Shown: positions 50,340 to 59,258 of the stretch, piece by piece
Numbering within the stretch: the first letter of the stretch is position 1
Layout: every line of letters begins with the position of its first letter
NCBI GenBank assembly: GCA_947168045.1
Contig: CAMVKN010000007.1
Span: 27,804-91,803, forward strand
Length of the DNA: 64,000 nt
Origin: an uncultured Prevotellaceae bacterium
GTDB lineage: Bacteria; Bacteroidota; Bacteroidia; Bacteroidales; Bacteroidaceae
Direction of reading: 5' to 3'
Program-made: the position numbers and the translations under genes
Notes under the pieces: model-generated
What the model saw: the letters and a program-made list of their open reading frames with translations, nothing else
What the model was told of the DNA's origin: nothing
The model's database searches: none

Positions 50340-50822
50340 ATGAAAAAGCTCATTCTACTTGCCCTGATGGGGCTCTTTTCCATTTGTCTCCACGCCCAGC
50401 TGCCCTCCATTGCATTGAAGCATCTCGACGGGAGAACGGTCACCACCGACACGCTGTCGAACAACGGCAAGCCCTTCATTATCGATTTCTTCGCCACCTG
50501 GTGCAAGCCCTGCATCCGTGAGCTCGACGCCATTGCCGAGGTCTATGAGGACTGGCAGCAGGAGACAGGCGTGAAGCTCATCACCGTCAGCATCGACCAG
50601 GGGCAGAACATCAACAAGGTCAAGCCGCTGGTTGACAACCACGGCTGGGAATATGAGGTGCTGCTTGATGCCAACGGCGACTTCAAGCGTGCCCTCGGCA
50701 TCCAGATGATTCCCTATGTGCTCATTGTTGACGGCAACGGCAACATTGTCTACAAGCACAATGGATATACTGACGGGGCTGAGGAGGAGCTTATCAATAA
50801 AGTTCGCGAACTTATTAAATAG
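50340..50822 (+). CDS. TlpA-like periplasmic thioredoxin
   Basis: A 160-residue protein with a signal peptide (MKKLILLALMGLFSICLHAQ) and a thioredoxin fold with active site FFATWCKPC (Cys55, Cys58), followed by VKLITVSIDQG and the cis-proline segment IQMIPYVLIVDG. It should act as a thiol-disulfide reductase or transfer protein in the periplasm. It is the first gene of an apparent operon with an outer membrane barrel, an Omp28 lipoprotein and two secreted proteins (gaps 7, 7, 29 and 36 nt). Confidence 0.95.
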   Translation: MKKLILLALMGLFSICLHAQLPSIALKHLDGRTVTTDTLSNNGKPFIIDFFATWCKPCIRELDAIAEVYEDWQQETGVKLITVSIDQGQNINKVKPLVDNHGWEYEVLLDANGDFKRALGIQMIPYVLIVDGNGNIVYKHNGYTDGAEEELINKVRELIK

Positions 50823-50829
50823 CGCCGTC

Positions 50830-52455
50830 ATGAGCAGAGCTTTCCGCATCTTCCTCCTTGCGGCCTTCCTTCTGCCGCTCCTTGCCGTTCATGCCCAACA
50901 GGAGCAGCGTGGCATCACCCTTACGGGCAGCATCCAGAGCGACATGTTGTTGCCCCAGTCCGACAGTGACATCGGTGCGCAGAAGGAGGACGACTTCTGT
51001 ACCAACACCTACGTCGACCTGCAGCTGCAGAGCCAGCACGTCGATGCCGGTGCGCGCTTGGAGTATTTAGAGCACCCCCTGCCGGGCTTTGAGCAAGACT
51101 TCAAGGGTTGGGGTGTGCCCAACTTCTGGGTTAAGGGCCGTCTGGGCAACAACGAGCTTACCGTGGGCACGTTCTACGAGCAGTTCGGGTCGGGTTTCAT
51201 TCTCCGCACATACGAGGAGCGCTCCTTAGGCATCGACAACTCGCTGCTCGGTGCTCGTCTGACGCTGCGCCCCCTGAAGGGGGTGGCTGTCAAGGCCCTC
51301 AGCGGCCGGCAGCGCCGTTACTGGAGCTGGGGTGGGGGACTCGTCTCGGGTGCCGATGCCGAGGTGAGCCTTGATGAGTGGCTTCCGGGTCTTTCCGACC
51401 ATGATACACGCATCGGCGTCGGGGCCTCATGGGTCAATAAGTACGAGAAGGACGAGGACATCTATGCCGACCCCACACACCGCTACAATCTGCCCAAATA
51501 TGTTAATGCCTGGGATGCACGCATCCGTCTGAACCATGGCGACTTAGGCCTGCTGGCAGAGTATGCGCACAAGACGCAGGACCCGTCGTTTGACAACCAC
51601 TACAGCTATGCCGACGGCCATGCCGCCATGCTCTCGGCCTCCTATTCGACGCGTGGCGTGAGCATGCTGCTGCAGGCCAAGCGTTCTGACAACATGTCGT
51701 GGCGTAGCCGCCGCAACGGCATGGGAACGGCGGCCTTTGTCAACCATCTGCCCGCCTTCACCCTCGACCACACCTATACGCTGGCCGCCCTCTACCCTTA
51801 CGCCACACAGCTGGCCCAGGGCGAGTGGGCCTATCAGGCCGAGCTGGGCTACAACTTCAAGCGTAAGAGCGTCTTAGGCGGCAAGTACGGCATGAACGTC
51901 AAGCTGAACTACTCATACGTGCGGGCCATCGACGACGGTTGGCTCCAGTGGGGCAGCGACACCTACTACCAGGACCTGAACGTGCAGCTGACGCGCCGCT
52001 TCAGCCGTGCCTTCAAACTCAACCTGATGTATATGAACCAGCGCTACAACAAGACCCAGGTGGAGGGCGAGGGTGGCATGGTCCACTCCGACATCGTTGT
52101 GGCTGACGGTCTGGTGCAGCTGGCCCCAAAGGCCAAGCTGCGCTGCGAACTGCAATACCTGGCCACCAAGGACGACCAGGGCGACTGGGCCTTTGCCCTT
52201 GCTGAGCTGTCACTGGCTCCCCACTGGATGTTCACCCTCTCCGACGCCTGGAACTGCGGTGACAGCGACCCGGCCTATTATGCTGACAACACCCACCACC
52301 ACTATTATCAGTGTCTGGTTACCTACAACCATGGTGCCCACCGTCTGCAGGCTGGCTATGGCCGCACGCGTGCCGGTTACAACTGTGCCGGCGGTGTCTG
52401 CCGCTACGTGCCAGCCACGAAGGGCTTCACCCTGTCCTACAACTATAATTTCTGA
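50830..52455 (+). CDS. Outer membrane beta-barrel protein (DUF6029-like)
   Basis: A 541-residue protein with a signal peptide (FLLAAFLLPLLAVHAQ) and extended barrel-like strands throughout (GNNELTVGTFYEQFGSGFIL, FKLNLMYMNQRYNKTQ), ending in a C-terminal aromatic FTLSYNYNF typical of outer membrane barrels. From memory it resembles the DUF6029 family encoded beside Omp28 genes; not verified. Start MSRAFRIFLLAA was chosen 7 nt after the thioredoxin gene. Function unknown, possibly an outer membrane platform or pore for the downstream lipoprotein. Confidence 0.85.
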   Translation: MSRAFRIFLLAAFLLPLLAVHAQQEQRGITLTGSIQSDMLLPQSDSDIGAQKEDDFCTNTYVDLQLQSQHVDAGARLEYLEHPLPGFEQDFKGWGVPNFWVKGRLGNNELTVGTFYEQFGSGFILRTYEERSLGIDNSLLGARLTLRPLKGVAVKALSGRQRRYWSWGGGLVSGADAEVSLDEWLPGLSDHDTRIGVGASWVNKYEKDEDIYADPTHRYNLPKYVNAWDARIRLNHGDLGLLAEYAHKTQDPSFDNHYSYADGHAAMLSASYSTRGVSMLLQAKRSDNMSWRSRRNGMGTAAFVNHLPAFTLDHTYTLAALYPYATQLAQGEWAYQAELGYNFKRKSVLGGKYGMNVKLNYSYVRAIDDGWLQWGSDTYYQDLNVQLTRRFSRAFKLNLMYMNQRYNKTQVEGEGGMVHSDIVVADGLVQLAPKAKLRCELQYLATKDDQGDWAFALAELSLAPHWMFTLSDAWNCGDSDPAYYADNTHHHYYQCLVTYNHGAHRLQAGYGRTRAGYNCAGGVCRYVPATKGFTLSYNYNF

Positions 52456-52462
52456 ACAGCAC

Positions 52463-53260
52463 ATGAACATCAAGATTATTATTCCCAGCCTGCTGGCGGC
52501 CCTCCTTGTCGGCTGCGACCACATTGCCGACGACGAGCGGCTCATCGAGGTCAAAGGCGGCTCCACGCCTGTCGACACTGCCGTCGTGCTGAAGAACGTG
52601 CTGCTTGAGGACTTCACTGGCCAGCGCTGCATCAACTGCCCTCTCGGTGCCGAGGTCATCGAACAGTTGCACGCAGCCCAGCCCGAGCGGTTCATCGCCG
52701 TGGGCGTCTACTCCGGTCCCTTCGGAAAGAACAACTCCGGTGCCCTGCTGCCGCTCACCACCGAGGATGGCTGCACCTATTACGACTACTGGAAGGTGGA
52801 GTCGCAGCCCGGCGGCATGGTCAACCGTGACGGTCGACTGCTCTACAATGTCAACGATTGGACTGCCGGTGTCATGGGACAGCTCAACCAGCCGGCCCGT
52901 GTGAAGATGGAACTGAAGGCCACCCTCCGTGACCAGGCGGTTGACATCCTGGTGCAGGAGACGGGGCTCAGCGGTACCGTCACGGGCAAGTTGCAGGTGT
53001 GGGTGGTCGAGGACGGCATCGTCGCCATCCAGCTCATGCCCGATGGCAGCAGCAACCGCTCCTATGTGCACAACCACGTGTTGCGCACGGCCGTCAACGG
53101 CACGTGGGGCACCGACCTCACCATCGCCGCTGGCGAGCAGCAGGAGCACACCTTCAGCCAGCCCATCAGTGACGAATGGAATCCCGCGAACCTGAGCGTC
53201 GTCGCCTTCGTCTATGGTGACAGTGGCGTGGAGCAGGTTGTCAAAGCCAAAGTCAACTAA
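52463..53260 (+). CDS. Omp28-related outer membrane lipoprotein
   Basis: A 265-residue lipoprotein (lipobox LLVGC) of the Omp28 family. After VLLEDFTGQRCINCPLGAEV it has a CxxC pair (Cys56, Cys59) in a thioredoxin-like fold, VGVYSGPFG and PGGMVNRDG. The C-terminal half is beta-rich. Omp28 proteins were described as surface lipoproteins in Porphyromonas. It starts 7 nt after the barrel gene, and the redox-like motif fits the operon's theme. Confidence 0.92.
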   Translation: MNIKIIIPSLLAALLVGCDHIADDERLIEVKGGSTPVDTAVVLKNVLLEDFTGQRCINCPLGAEVIEQLHAAQPERFIAVGVYSGPFGKNNSGALLPLTTEDGCTYYDYWKVESQPGGMVNRDGRLLYNVNDWTAGVMGQLNQPARVKMELKATLRDQAVDILVQETGLSGTVTGKLQVWVVEDGIVAIQLMPDGSSNRSYVHNHVLRTAVNGTWGTDLTIAAGEQQEHTFSQPISDEWNPANLSVVAFVYGDSGVEQVVKAKVN

Positions 53261-53289
53261 ATGTCAAATCCCCAAAAAACAATATGCTT

Positions 53290-53946
53290 ATGAAGAAACT
53301 CTTTACACTCGTAGCCGGGCTTACTGCGGCACTTGCCATGCAGGCACAGTCCGACTTTCCCCTTCAGTTTGCCGACAAGGACGGCAACATCATCGCCGAC
53401 GGCACCACGCTGACGCTGACGGAGACCATCACCGACGACTTCGGCGACGTGCAGCTGCCCACCCATCTCTATGTCAAGAACATCACCGATGGCGACATCC
53501 AGGGTGGAGGCACCTACACCATCACGTCCATCGGCAGCGGAACGTTCCAGACCTGTTTTCCGCAGAATTGTGCGCAGCAGACGCGCCCCGGCACCTACAC
53601 CACTGAGAGCGGCAACCTGGCAGCCGGCCAGCTGAAGTACATGCAGACGGAGTGGCTGCCCACGAAGGAGGGCACCGCTACGGTCACCTACCAGCTGCTG
53701 ACCTTTAAGAAGAACGTCATTACGCAGAAGTGGACCAAAGACAAGTCGGGCCCCACGGTGACGCTCCAGTTCAACTACGGTGCTCCGTCGGCCGTCGCCA
53801 GCCTTCCCTCGTCGCAGCCTGTCGGTCAGGTGTCCTATTACGACCTTCAGGGCCGTCAGGTGTTCCAGCCCCGCCATGGTGTCTTTGTGAAGAAAACCCT
53901 CCTGTCCGATGGTACACAGCAGGTGCAGAAGGTCCGCATCCGCTAA
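53290..53946 (+). CDS. Secreted protein with type IX-like C-terminal tail
   Basis: A 218-residue protein with signal peptide MKKLFTLVAGLTAALAMQAQ. The body is one beta-rich domain (LTLTETITDDFGDVQLPTHL, TCFPQNCAQQTRPGTYTTES, which contains two cysteines). The end, YYDLQGRQVFQPRHGVFVKK, is a sorting-tail motif shared with other secreted proteins in this window. It lies in the thioredoxin-Omp28 operon. An in-frame ATG at 53,284 is also possible. Function unknown. Confidence 0.85.
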   Translation: MKKLFTLVAGLTAALAMQAQSDFPLQFADKDGNIIADGTTLTLTETITDDFGDVQLPTHLYVKNITDGDIQGGGTYTITSIGSGTFQTCFPQNCAQQTRPGTYTTESGNLAAGQLKYMQTEWLPTKEGTATVTYQLLTFKKNVITQKWTKDKSGPTVTLQFNYGAPSAVASLPSSQPVGQVSYYDLQGRQVFQPRHGVFVKKTLLSDGTQQVQKVRIR

Positions 53947-53982
53947 TACATTATTTTTTAATCAATCATAAACTAAACGTCC

Positions 53983-56900
53983 ATGAAAAGAATTACTCTC
54001 TTTTTGCTGGCAGCCCTCTTTGTCGCAGCTGGCAGCATGGCGCAGGGCAAGCCGTTGGCACGGCCCCTGTCGCAACAACCACAGTTGAAGGGCCTGGCTG
54101 TGAAGCAGCAGCCCTCACGTCAGTCACTTCAGAAGCAGCAGGGCATTGAGCTTCAGCAGGGTCTGCGCCAGGTCGCAGCCTCGCATGCCAAGAGCTTAGG
54201 CAAGACGCTGGCCAAGAAGCATCATCCCGCCGCCCTTCGCAAGGCTCCCGCACGTATCATTAAAGAGCAGCCCCAGGGTCAGCAGGTGTTCTACAGCCGC
54301 AGCGGCAGCGCCTACTATTCCATGTGGGGCTATGTACTCGAAACCTCACTCTCAGGCGCTGTAGGCAATGTGGTGTTCGGTTCGGACAACACGGTCTACA
54401 TCCATAATCTTGTATCGCAGGCCGGTACTGACTCCTGGGTAGAGGGTACCCTTCAGGGCAACAGCATCGTCATCCAGCTGCCACAGGTGGCCTACGAGTT
54501 CCCTGATGCGGGCTACAACCTTGAGGTGGCCATGGTGCAGTATGATGCCGCTGAGCAATGGTATGCGAAGAGCGCTAACCAGACGCTGACGCTCAGCTAC
54601 GACCCCGCCACGGGCAACATCAGCTCCAAGTCCGGCGACTACGTCGGTCTGTGCTACGATGACGACGACTCATGGTCGGGCTATGCTGACTGGGACATGT
54701 CGTTCACCGCTGTCACCGACAAGCTGGTTGAGGCTCCCGCCAACCTGCAGACCACAACCTACAGCCTCTCGGCCGATGGCTACCAGGGCTCGCTGGTCGA
54801 GGTGGGCTTCAGCGGCGACGATGTCTACGTGCAGGGCATTGACCCCAACCTGCCTGACACATGGGTGAAGGGCACCATCAGTGGCAACAAGGTAACGTTC
54901 AAGAACGGACAGTACATCGGTGCCGACGTCGAGGCCGGCTACCACCAGTACCTTATGTCGGCCACTGCCGAGGAGCTGTACGACTCATACTATGACGAGT
55001 ATTACACTGAGTACACGCTTGCTGACAACGACATCGTGTTCGACTATGATGCCTCCACCAAGACGCTCTCCAACAGCTCGCTCTTCCTGCTCAACGGCGG
55101 CAAGACCGCGGTTAACTACATGTCCGTTCTCGACAAAGCCCAGATGGCTCCCTTCGTCGAGGTGGCAGCCACGCCAGCCACACCTCAGATTACTGAACTC
55201 TTCGAGGGTGGTGCCAACTATTTCTTCAGCGGCTACGGCTGGGGGTATATCAGCTTCGACCTGCCCGCTGCCGATGTCGATGGCAACTACATCCTGCCTG
55301 ACAAGCTCAGCTACGTCCTCTGGGTGCGTGTCAACGGCGAGGAGCGCCCGCTCAGCCTCTCCTGGTGGGACTACATGAATCAAGAAGAAGAGACGATGAC
55401 TGAGATACCCTATGCTTACACTGACGACTGGGACATCTATTCCACCGGCCTCTCAAAGGAAGTCTACTACTATGTCATTGGTCCTGAGGCATACGGTGTG
55501 CAGGCCATCTATCGTGGTGCAGGCGAGGAGGGCCGCTCCGAGATAGCCTGGGCCGAAGTGGAGGGCATGGGTGCCGAGGTGCAGCCTGCTGCTGCCCAGC
55601 CAGCCTATCCCGATGCCACCATCGGTGCCAGCGACAACCGCATTGACTACACCCTGGTGACTGGCGATGAGACCATCTCTGCCGTCTCCAACAACTCCAA
55701 GCCCGAGACCTACGACGTGGCCATCCGTCTGTCTGACCCCGCCTTCGCCGGTGCGCTCATTGAGAGCATCACCATCCCCCTGCAGGAGGTTGAAGGCATC
55801 AGCGACGTCAGCGTGTTCCTCACCTCACAGCTGCGTGTGGAGAACGGCCGCAACGCTGCCGACCTGGTGGTGAAGGGCATCACGCCCGACGAGGCCGGCT
55901 ACATCACCGTCACCCTTGACAAGCCTTACACCATCCCCGCCGAGGGCGTCTATGTGGGCTACTCGCTCACCGTCAACAATGTGGATGATTTCGAGGCCAA
56001 TGCTATGCCCATCGCCGTCATCAACAAGGTTACCGAGGGCGGTTTCTACATGCACACCTCCGACGGCTTCCTGAAGTGGCTCGACGTCAGCGAGCTCTTC
56101 GGCAACAGCCTGCTCATCAACGTCACCTTGGCTGGTGCCTCCATCAAGAGTAACGCCGTGGCCCTGGCCGATGGTGACGTCCACTATGTCATGACGGGTC
56201 AGGCCGCTGAGCTGCCCCTCACCGTCGTCAACCATGGCGCAAAGGGCATACAGTCGCTCGAGATTGCCTACACGCTGGCCGGTCAGACGGGCACACAGAG
56301 CTTCACCCTCGACGTCCCTGCCGCCTTCGGATATCAGGCTACCGTTCCCTTTGCCGTTCCCGCTCTTGCCGAGAAGGGCAACTATGAGCTGGCCCTGACG
56401 GTGACGAAGGTCAACGGCGTGGCCAACGAGGATGCCTCTGCCGCCACCGACATTCCCGTCATTGCCCTCAACACGCTGCCCAAGAAACGCACCCTGCTTG
56501 AGGAGTACACCGGCTTCTGGTGTGGTTACTGCCCCCGTGGCTTTGTGGCCTTGGAGAAGCTTGCCGAGCTCTATCCTGACGAATACGTCCTGGCCAGCTA
56601 CCACAATGCCGACCAGCTGGAGATTATGGATGCTGACTACTTCCCCTCGTATGTTAACGGCTTCCCCGACGCATGGATGGACCGTGCCACTGAGTTGGAT
56701 GCCTACTACGGAACTGACGAGACCTATTCCATTGACTTCAACATCGACAAAGACCTTGCTGCCCGCAACAAGCAGTTCGGACTGGCCGACATCAGTGTCG
56801 CTCCCGTCATCAGCAGCGACCAGTCCAGTGTCCGCATCACAGCTAATGTCACCTTCCCCTTCGACATGGCCGATGGCGACTACAGCGTGGAGTACATCCT

Positions 56901-57414
56901 CCTGGCCGACGGCCTGACCGACCCGACGTGGGGACAGAGCAACTACTTTGCTAATGGCGCACAGGGCTATCCTCAGTATATGGATGCTTTCACCGAGGCT
57001 ACCGATAATTATTTCTACGGCCTTGTGTTCAACGATGTCGTCGTGCTCACCTCTGAGCTTCTGGGCGGTTCTGACAATGCCATCAGCGAGGCCACATGCG
57101 ACGTACCCGTGGAGCTCAGCTATGCCTTTGACCTTAGCGATGCCCTCAACACCAGTGACGAGCCCATCATCCAGGACCTGACGAAGCTGAAGGTGGCTGC
57201 CATCCTCATCGACAACAACACCGGCGCCGTGGTGAACGCCAACAAGGCCGCCGTCACCGACGGCTCTGCCGTAGGCATCGTCGAGCACCGCTCAGACAGC
57301 AGCGCCCCTGCTGCCTTCTACGACCTCATGGGCCGCAGCCAGCTGAAGGCACAGCACGGTCTGAACATCGTGCGCCAGGCCAACGGCAACACCCGCAAGC
57401 TCATCGTGAAGTAA
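53983..57414 (+). CDS. Large secreted Omp28-type protein with WCGYC thioredoxin-like motif
   Basis: A 1143-residue secreted protein (signal MKRITLFLLAALFVAAGSMA). Residues 20-100 are basic and Gln-rich. The next 700 residues are beta-rich and contain a repeated pattern TYSLSADGYQGSLVEVGFSG / SAYYSMWGYVLETSLSGAVG. An Omp28/thioredoxin-like domain at about 830-1060 has LLEEYTGFWCGYCPRGFVAL (Cys847, Cys850) and YVNGFPDAWMDR. The C-terminal tail FYDLMGRSQLKAQHGLNIVR is a sorting-type signal. Possibly a cell-surface disulfide-active enzyme or adhesin; this is inference. Confidence 0.87.
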   Translation: MKRITLFLLAALFVAAGSMAQGKPLARPLSQQPQLKGLAVKQQPSRQSLQKQQGIELQQGLRQVAASHAKSLGKTLAKKHHPAALRKAPARIIKEQPQGQQVFYSRSGSAYYSMWGYVLETSLSGAVGNVVFGSDNTVYIHNLVSQAGTDSWVEGTLQGNSIVIQLPQVAYEFPDAGYNLEVAMVQYDAAEQWYAKSANQTLTLSYDPATGNISSKSGDYVGLCYDDDDSWSGYADWDMSFTAVTDKLVEAPANLQTTTYSLSADGYQGSLVEVGFSGDDVYVQGIDPNLPDTWVKGTISGNKVTFKNGQYIGADVEAGYHQYLMSATAEELYDSYYDEYYTEYTLADNDIVFDYDASTKTLSNSSLFLLNGGKTAVNYMSVLDKAQMAPFVEVAATPATPQITELFEGGANYFFSGYGWGYISFDLPAADVDGNYILPDKLSYVLWVRVNGEERPLSLSWWDYMNQEEETMTEIPYAYTDDWDIYSTGLSKEVYYYVIGPEAYGVQAIYRGAGEEGRSEIAWAEVEGMGAEVQPAAAQPAYPDATIGASDNRIDYTLVTGDETISAVSNNSKPETYDVAIRLSDPAFAGALIESITIPLQEVEGISDVSVFLTSQLRVENGRNAADLVVKGITPDEAGYITVTLDKPYTIPAEGVYVGYSLTVNNVDDFEANAMPIAVINKVTEGGFYMHTSDGFLKWLDVSELFGNSLLINVTLAGASIKSNAVALADGDVHYVMTGQAAELPLTVVNHGAKGIQSLEIAYTLAGQTGTQSFTLDVPAAFGYQATVPFAVPALAEKGNYELALTVTKVNGVANEDASAATDIPVIALNTLPKKRTLLEEYTGFWCGYCPRGFVALEKLAELYPDEYVLASYHNADQLEIMDADYFPSYVNGFPDAWMDRATELDAYYGTDETYSIDFNIDKDLAARNKQFGLADISVAPVISSDQSSVRITANVTFPFDMADGDYSVEYILLADGLTDPTWGQSNYFANGAQGYPQYMDAFTEATDNYFYGLVFNDVVVLTSELLGGSDNAISEATCDVPVELSYAFDLSDALNTSDEPIIQDLTKLKVAAILIDNNTGAVVNANKAAVTDGSAVGIVEHRSDSSAPAAFYDLMGRSQLKAQHGLNIVRQANGNTRKLIVK

Positions 57415-57442
57415 GACATCAGCCTGCTTCATGCACACCTTG

Positions 57443-57474
57443 GGACAGAAATTTTATAATTTCTGTCCTTTTTT
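57443..57474 (+). terminator. Terminator after the envelope operon
   Basis: GGACAGAAATT pairs with AATTTCTGTCC around a TTAT loop and is followed by TTTTTT. Confidence 0.93.
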
Positions 57475-57498
57475 CGTGCTTATCTCAGAAAATCTACG

Positions 57499-57507
57499 TA
57501 AATTTGC
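57499..57507 (+). promoter_or_regulatory. -7 element for pyrK-pyrD
   Basis: TAAATTTGC, 33 nt before the pyrK ATG. Confidence 0.7.
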
Positions 57508-57539
57508 ACCGTCTTTACCTAACTATAAGTAACAGAACA

Positions 57540-58325
57540 ATGGACACACCCAAAAAATATGTGCTCGACCTGACGGTGACCGCGGTGACACGTGTGCACG
57601 AGCGCTACGTGCTGCTGAAGCTCACCGATGCCGACCACCCCCTGCCTGCGATGCTGCCCGGCCAGTTCGTCGAGGTGCGTGTCGACGGCTCGCCGGCCAC
57701 CTTCCTGCGCCGGCCCATCTCCATCCATTTCGTCGACCGCAGCCGCAACGAGCTGTGGCTCCTCGTGGCCACCATCGGCGATGGCACCCGGCAGATGGGT
57801 GCGCTGCGCGAGGGCGACCGCCTGAACTGTCTCCTGCCCTTGGGCCGTGGCTTCACCCTGCCCGTGGCTCCCTGCCGTGTGCTGCTTGTCGGCGGTGGGG
57901 TAGGGGTGGCCCCCTTGCTCTATCAGGGCGCCGCGCTGCGCCAGCAGGGCATCGCCCCCGTCTTCCTGCTGGGGGCCCGCTCGGCCAACGACCTGCTCAT
58001 GCTCGATGCCTTCAGACAGTATGGGCAAGTGTGTACCACCACCGAGGACGGCTCCACGGGTGAGCAGGGCTTCGTCACCAATCATTCCATCCTGCAACAG
58101 GTAGACTTCGACCTCATCCAGACCTGCGGCCCTACGCCCATGATGAAGGCCGTGGCCGCCTACGCCCGTCGGAAGGGCGTTGACTGCGAGGCATCGTTAG
58201 AGAACCTCATGGCCTGCGGGCTGGGCGCCTGTCTGTGCTGTGTGGAGAAAACCACCGAGGGCAACCTGTGCGTGTGCAAGGAAGGGCCAGTGTTTAACAT
58301 CAATAGACTGCTATGGCAAAGTTAG
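57540..58325 (+). CDS. pyrK: Dihydroorotate dehydrogenase electron transfer subunit
   Basis: A 261-residue FAD/[2Fe-2S] protein: FAD-binding [15 protein letters not shown](H)-binding [13 protein letters not shown], and the C-terminal iron-sulfur cysteines in [13 protein letters not shown] and CVCKEGPVF. It passes electrons from PyrD to NAD+ in pyrimidine synthesis (class 1B enzyme). Start [13 protein letters not shown] was chosen 33 nt after the -7 box; the upstream in-frame ATG at 57,504 overlaps the promoter. pyrD overlaps its end by 13 nt. Confidence 0.96.
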   Translation: MDTPKKYVLDLTVTAVTRVHERYVLLKLTDADHPLPAMLPGQFVEVRVDGSPATFLRRPISIHFVDRSRNELWLLVATIGDGTRQMGALREGDRLNCLLPLGRGFTLPVAPCRVLLVGGGVGVAPLLYQGAALRQQGIAPVFLLGARSANDLLMLDAFRQYGQVCTTTEDGSTGEQGFVTNHSILQQVDFDLIQTCGPTPMMKAVAAYARRKGVDCEASLENLMACGLGACLCCVEKTTEGNLCVCKEGPVFNINRLLWQS

Positions 58326-59221
58326 AAGTGAATATAGGAGCGCTGCGGCTGAAGAACCCCGTGATGACCGCCTCGGGCACCTTCGGCTACGGGCTGGAGT
58401 TCCAGGACCTCGTCCCCCTGGATGCCATTGGCGGCATCATCGTCAAGGGCACCACCCTGAAGCCCCGCGAGGGCAACGACTATCCGCGCATGGCCGAGAC
58501 CCCCATGGGCATGCTCAACTGCGTGGGGCTGCAGAACAAGGGCGTTGACTATTTCTGCGAGCACATCTACCCCCAGCTCGTGGACATCGACACGGCCTGG
58601 ATTGTCAACGTCAGTGGCTCGTCGCCCGACGACTATGCCGAGTGTGCCGCCCGTGTCGATGCGCTGGAGCACGTGCCCGCCATTGAGCTGAACATCTCGT
58701 GTCCCAATGTCAGGGACGGCGGCATGGCCTTCGGCGTCACCTGTGCCGGGGCTGAGAGTGTGGTCAGGGCCGTGCGTGAGCGCTATCACAAGACGCTCAT
58801 CGTCAAGCTCTCGCCCAACGTCACTGACATCGGCGAGATAGCCCGTGCGGTGGAGGCTGCCGGAGCCGATGCCGTGAGCCTCATCAACACGCTCATGGGC
58901 ACTGCCGTCGACATCGAGCGGCGTCGCCGTGTGCTGTCGATAGGCACCGGCGGGTTGAGCGGTCCCTGCGTCAAGCCCGTTGCCCTGCGCATGGTGCTGC
59001 AGGTCAGGAAAGCCGTCTCGCTGCCCATCATCGGCCTGGGCGGCATCATGACGGCCCGCGATGCCATAGAGTTCATCATGTGCGGCGCCACAGCCGTAGA
59101 GATAGGAACGGCCAACTTCATCGACCCCACCGTCACCGTCAAGGTCCGCGACGGCATCAACGACTGGCTCGACCGCCACGGCGTAGCATCGGTCAGCGAG
59201 ATTGTCGGCGTGATTGATTAG
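58313..59221 (+). CDS. pyrD: Dihydroorotate dehydrogenase (class 1B catalytic subunit)
   Basis: A 302-residue FMN TIM-barrel enzyme converting dihydroorotate to orotate. TASGTFGYG, the catalytic Cys in [13 protein letters not shown] (class 1B uses Cys), [28 protein letters not shown] and [14 protein letters not shown] are present. Its start overlaps the end of pyrK, as expected for the PyrK-PyrD heterotetramer. Full length. Confidence 0.97.
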   Translation: MAKLEVNIGALRLKNPVMTASGTFGYGLEFQDLVPLDAIGGIIVKGTTLKPREGNDYPRMAETPMGMLNCVGLQNKGVDYFCEHIYPQLVDIDTAWIVNVSGSSPDDYAECAARVDALEHVPAIELNISCPNVRDGGMAFGVTCAGAESVVRAVRERYHKTLIVKLSPNVTDIGEIARAVEAAGADAVSLINTLMGTAVDIERRRRVLSIGTGGLSGPCVKPVALRMVLQVRKAVSLPIIGLGGIMTARDAIEFIMCGATAVEIGTANFIDPTVTVKVRDGINDWLDRHGVASVSEIVGVID

Positions 59222-59258
59222 GACAAAAACAAAATAATCTGCTAAACTAATAATTACA

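Noticed and set aside
55825..57288. 487-codon minus-strand open frame opposite the WCGYC protein gene
   Set aside because: A shadow of a strongly supported secreted protein with signal peptide and sorting tail.
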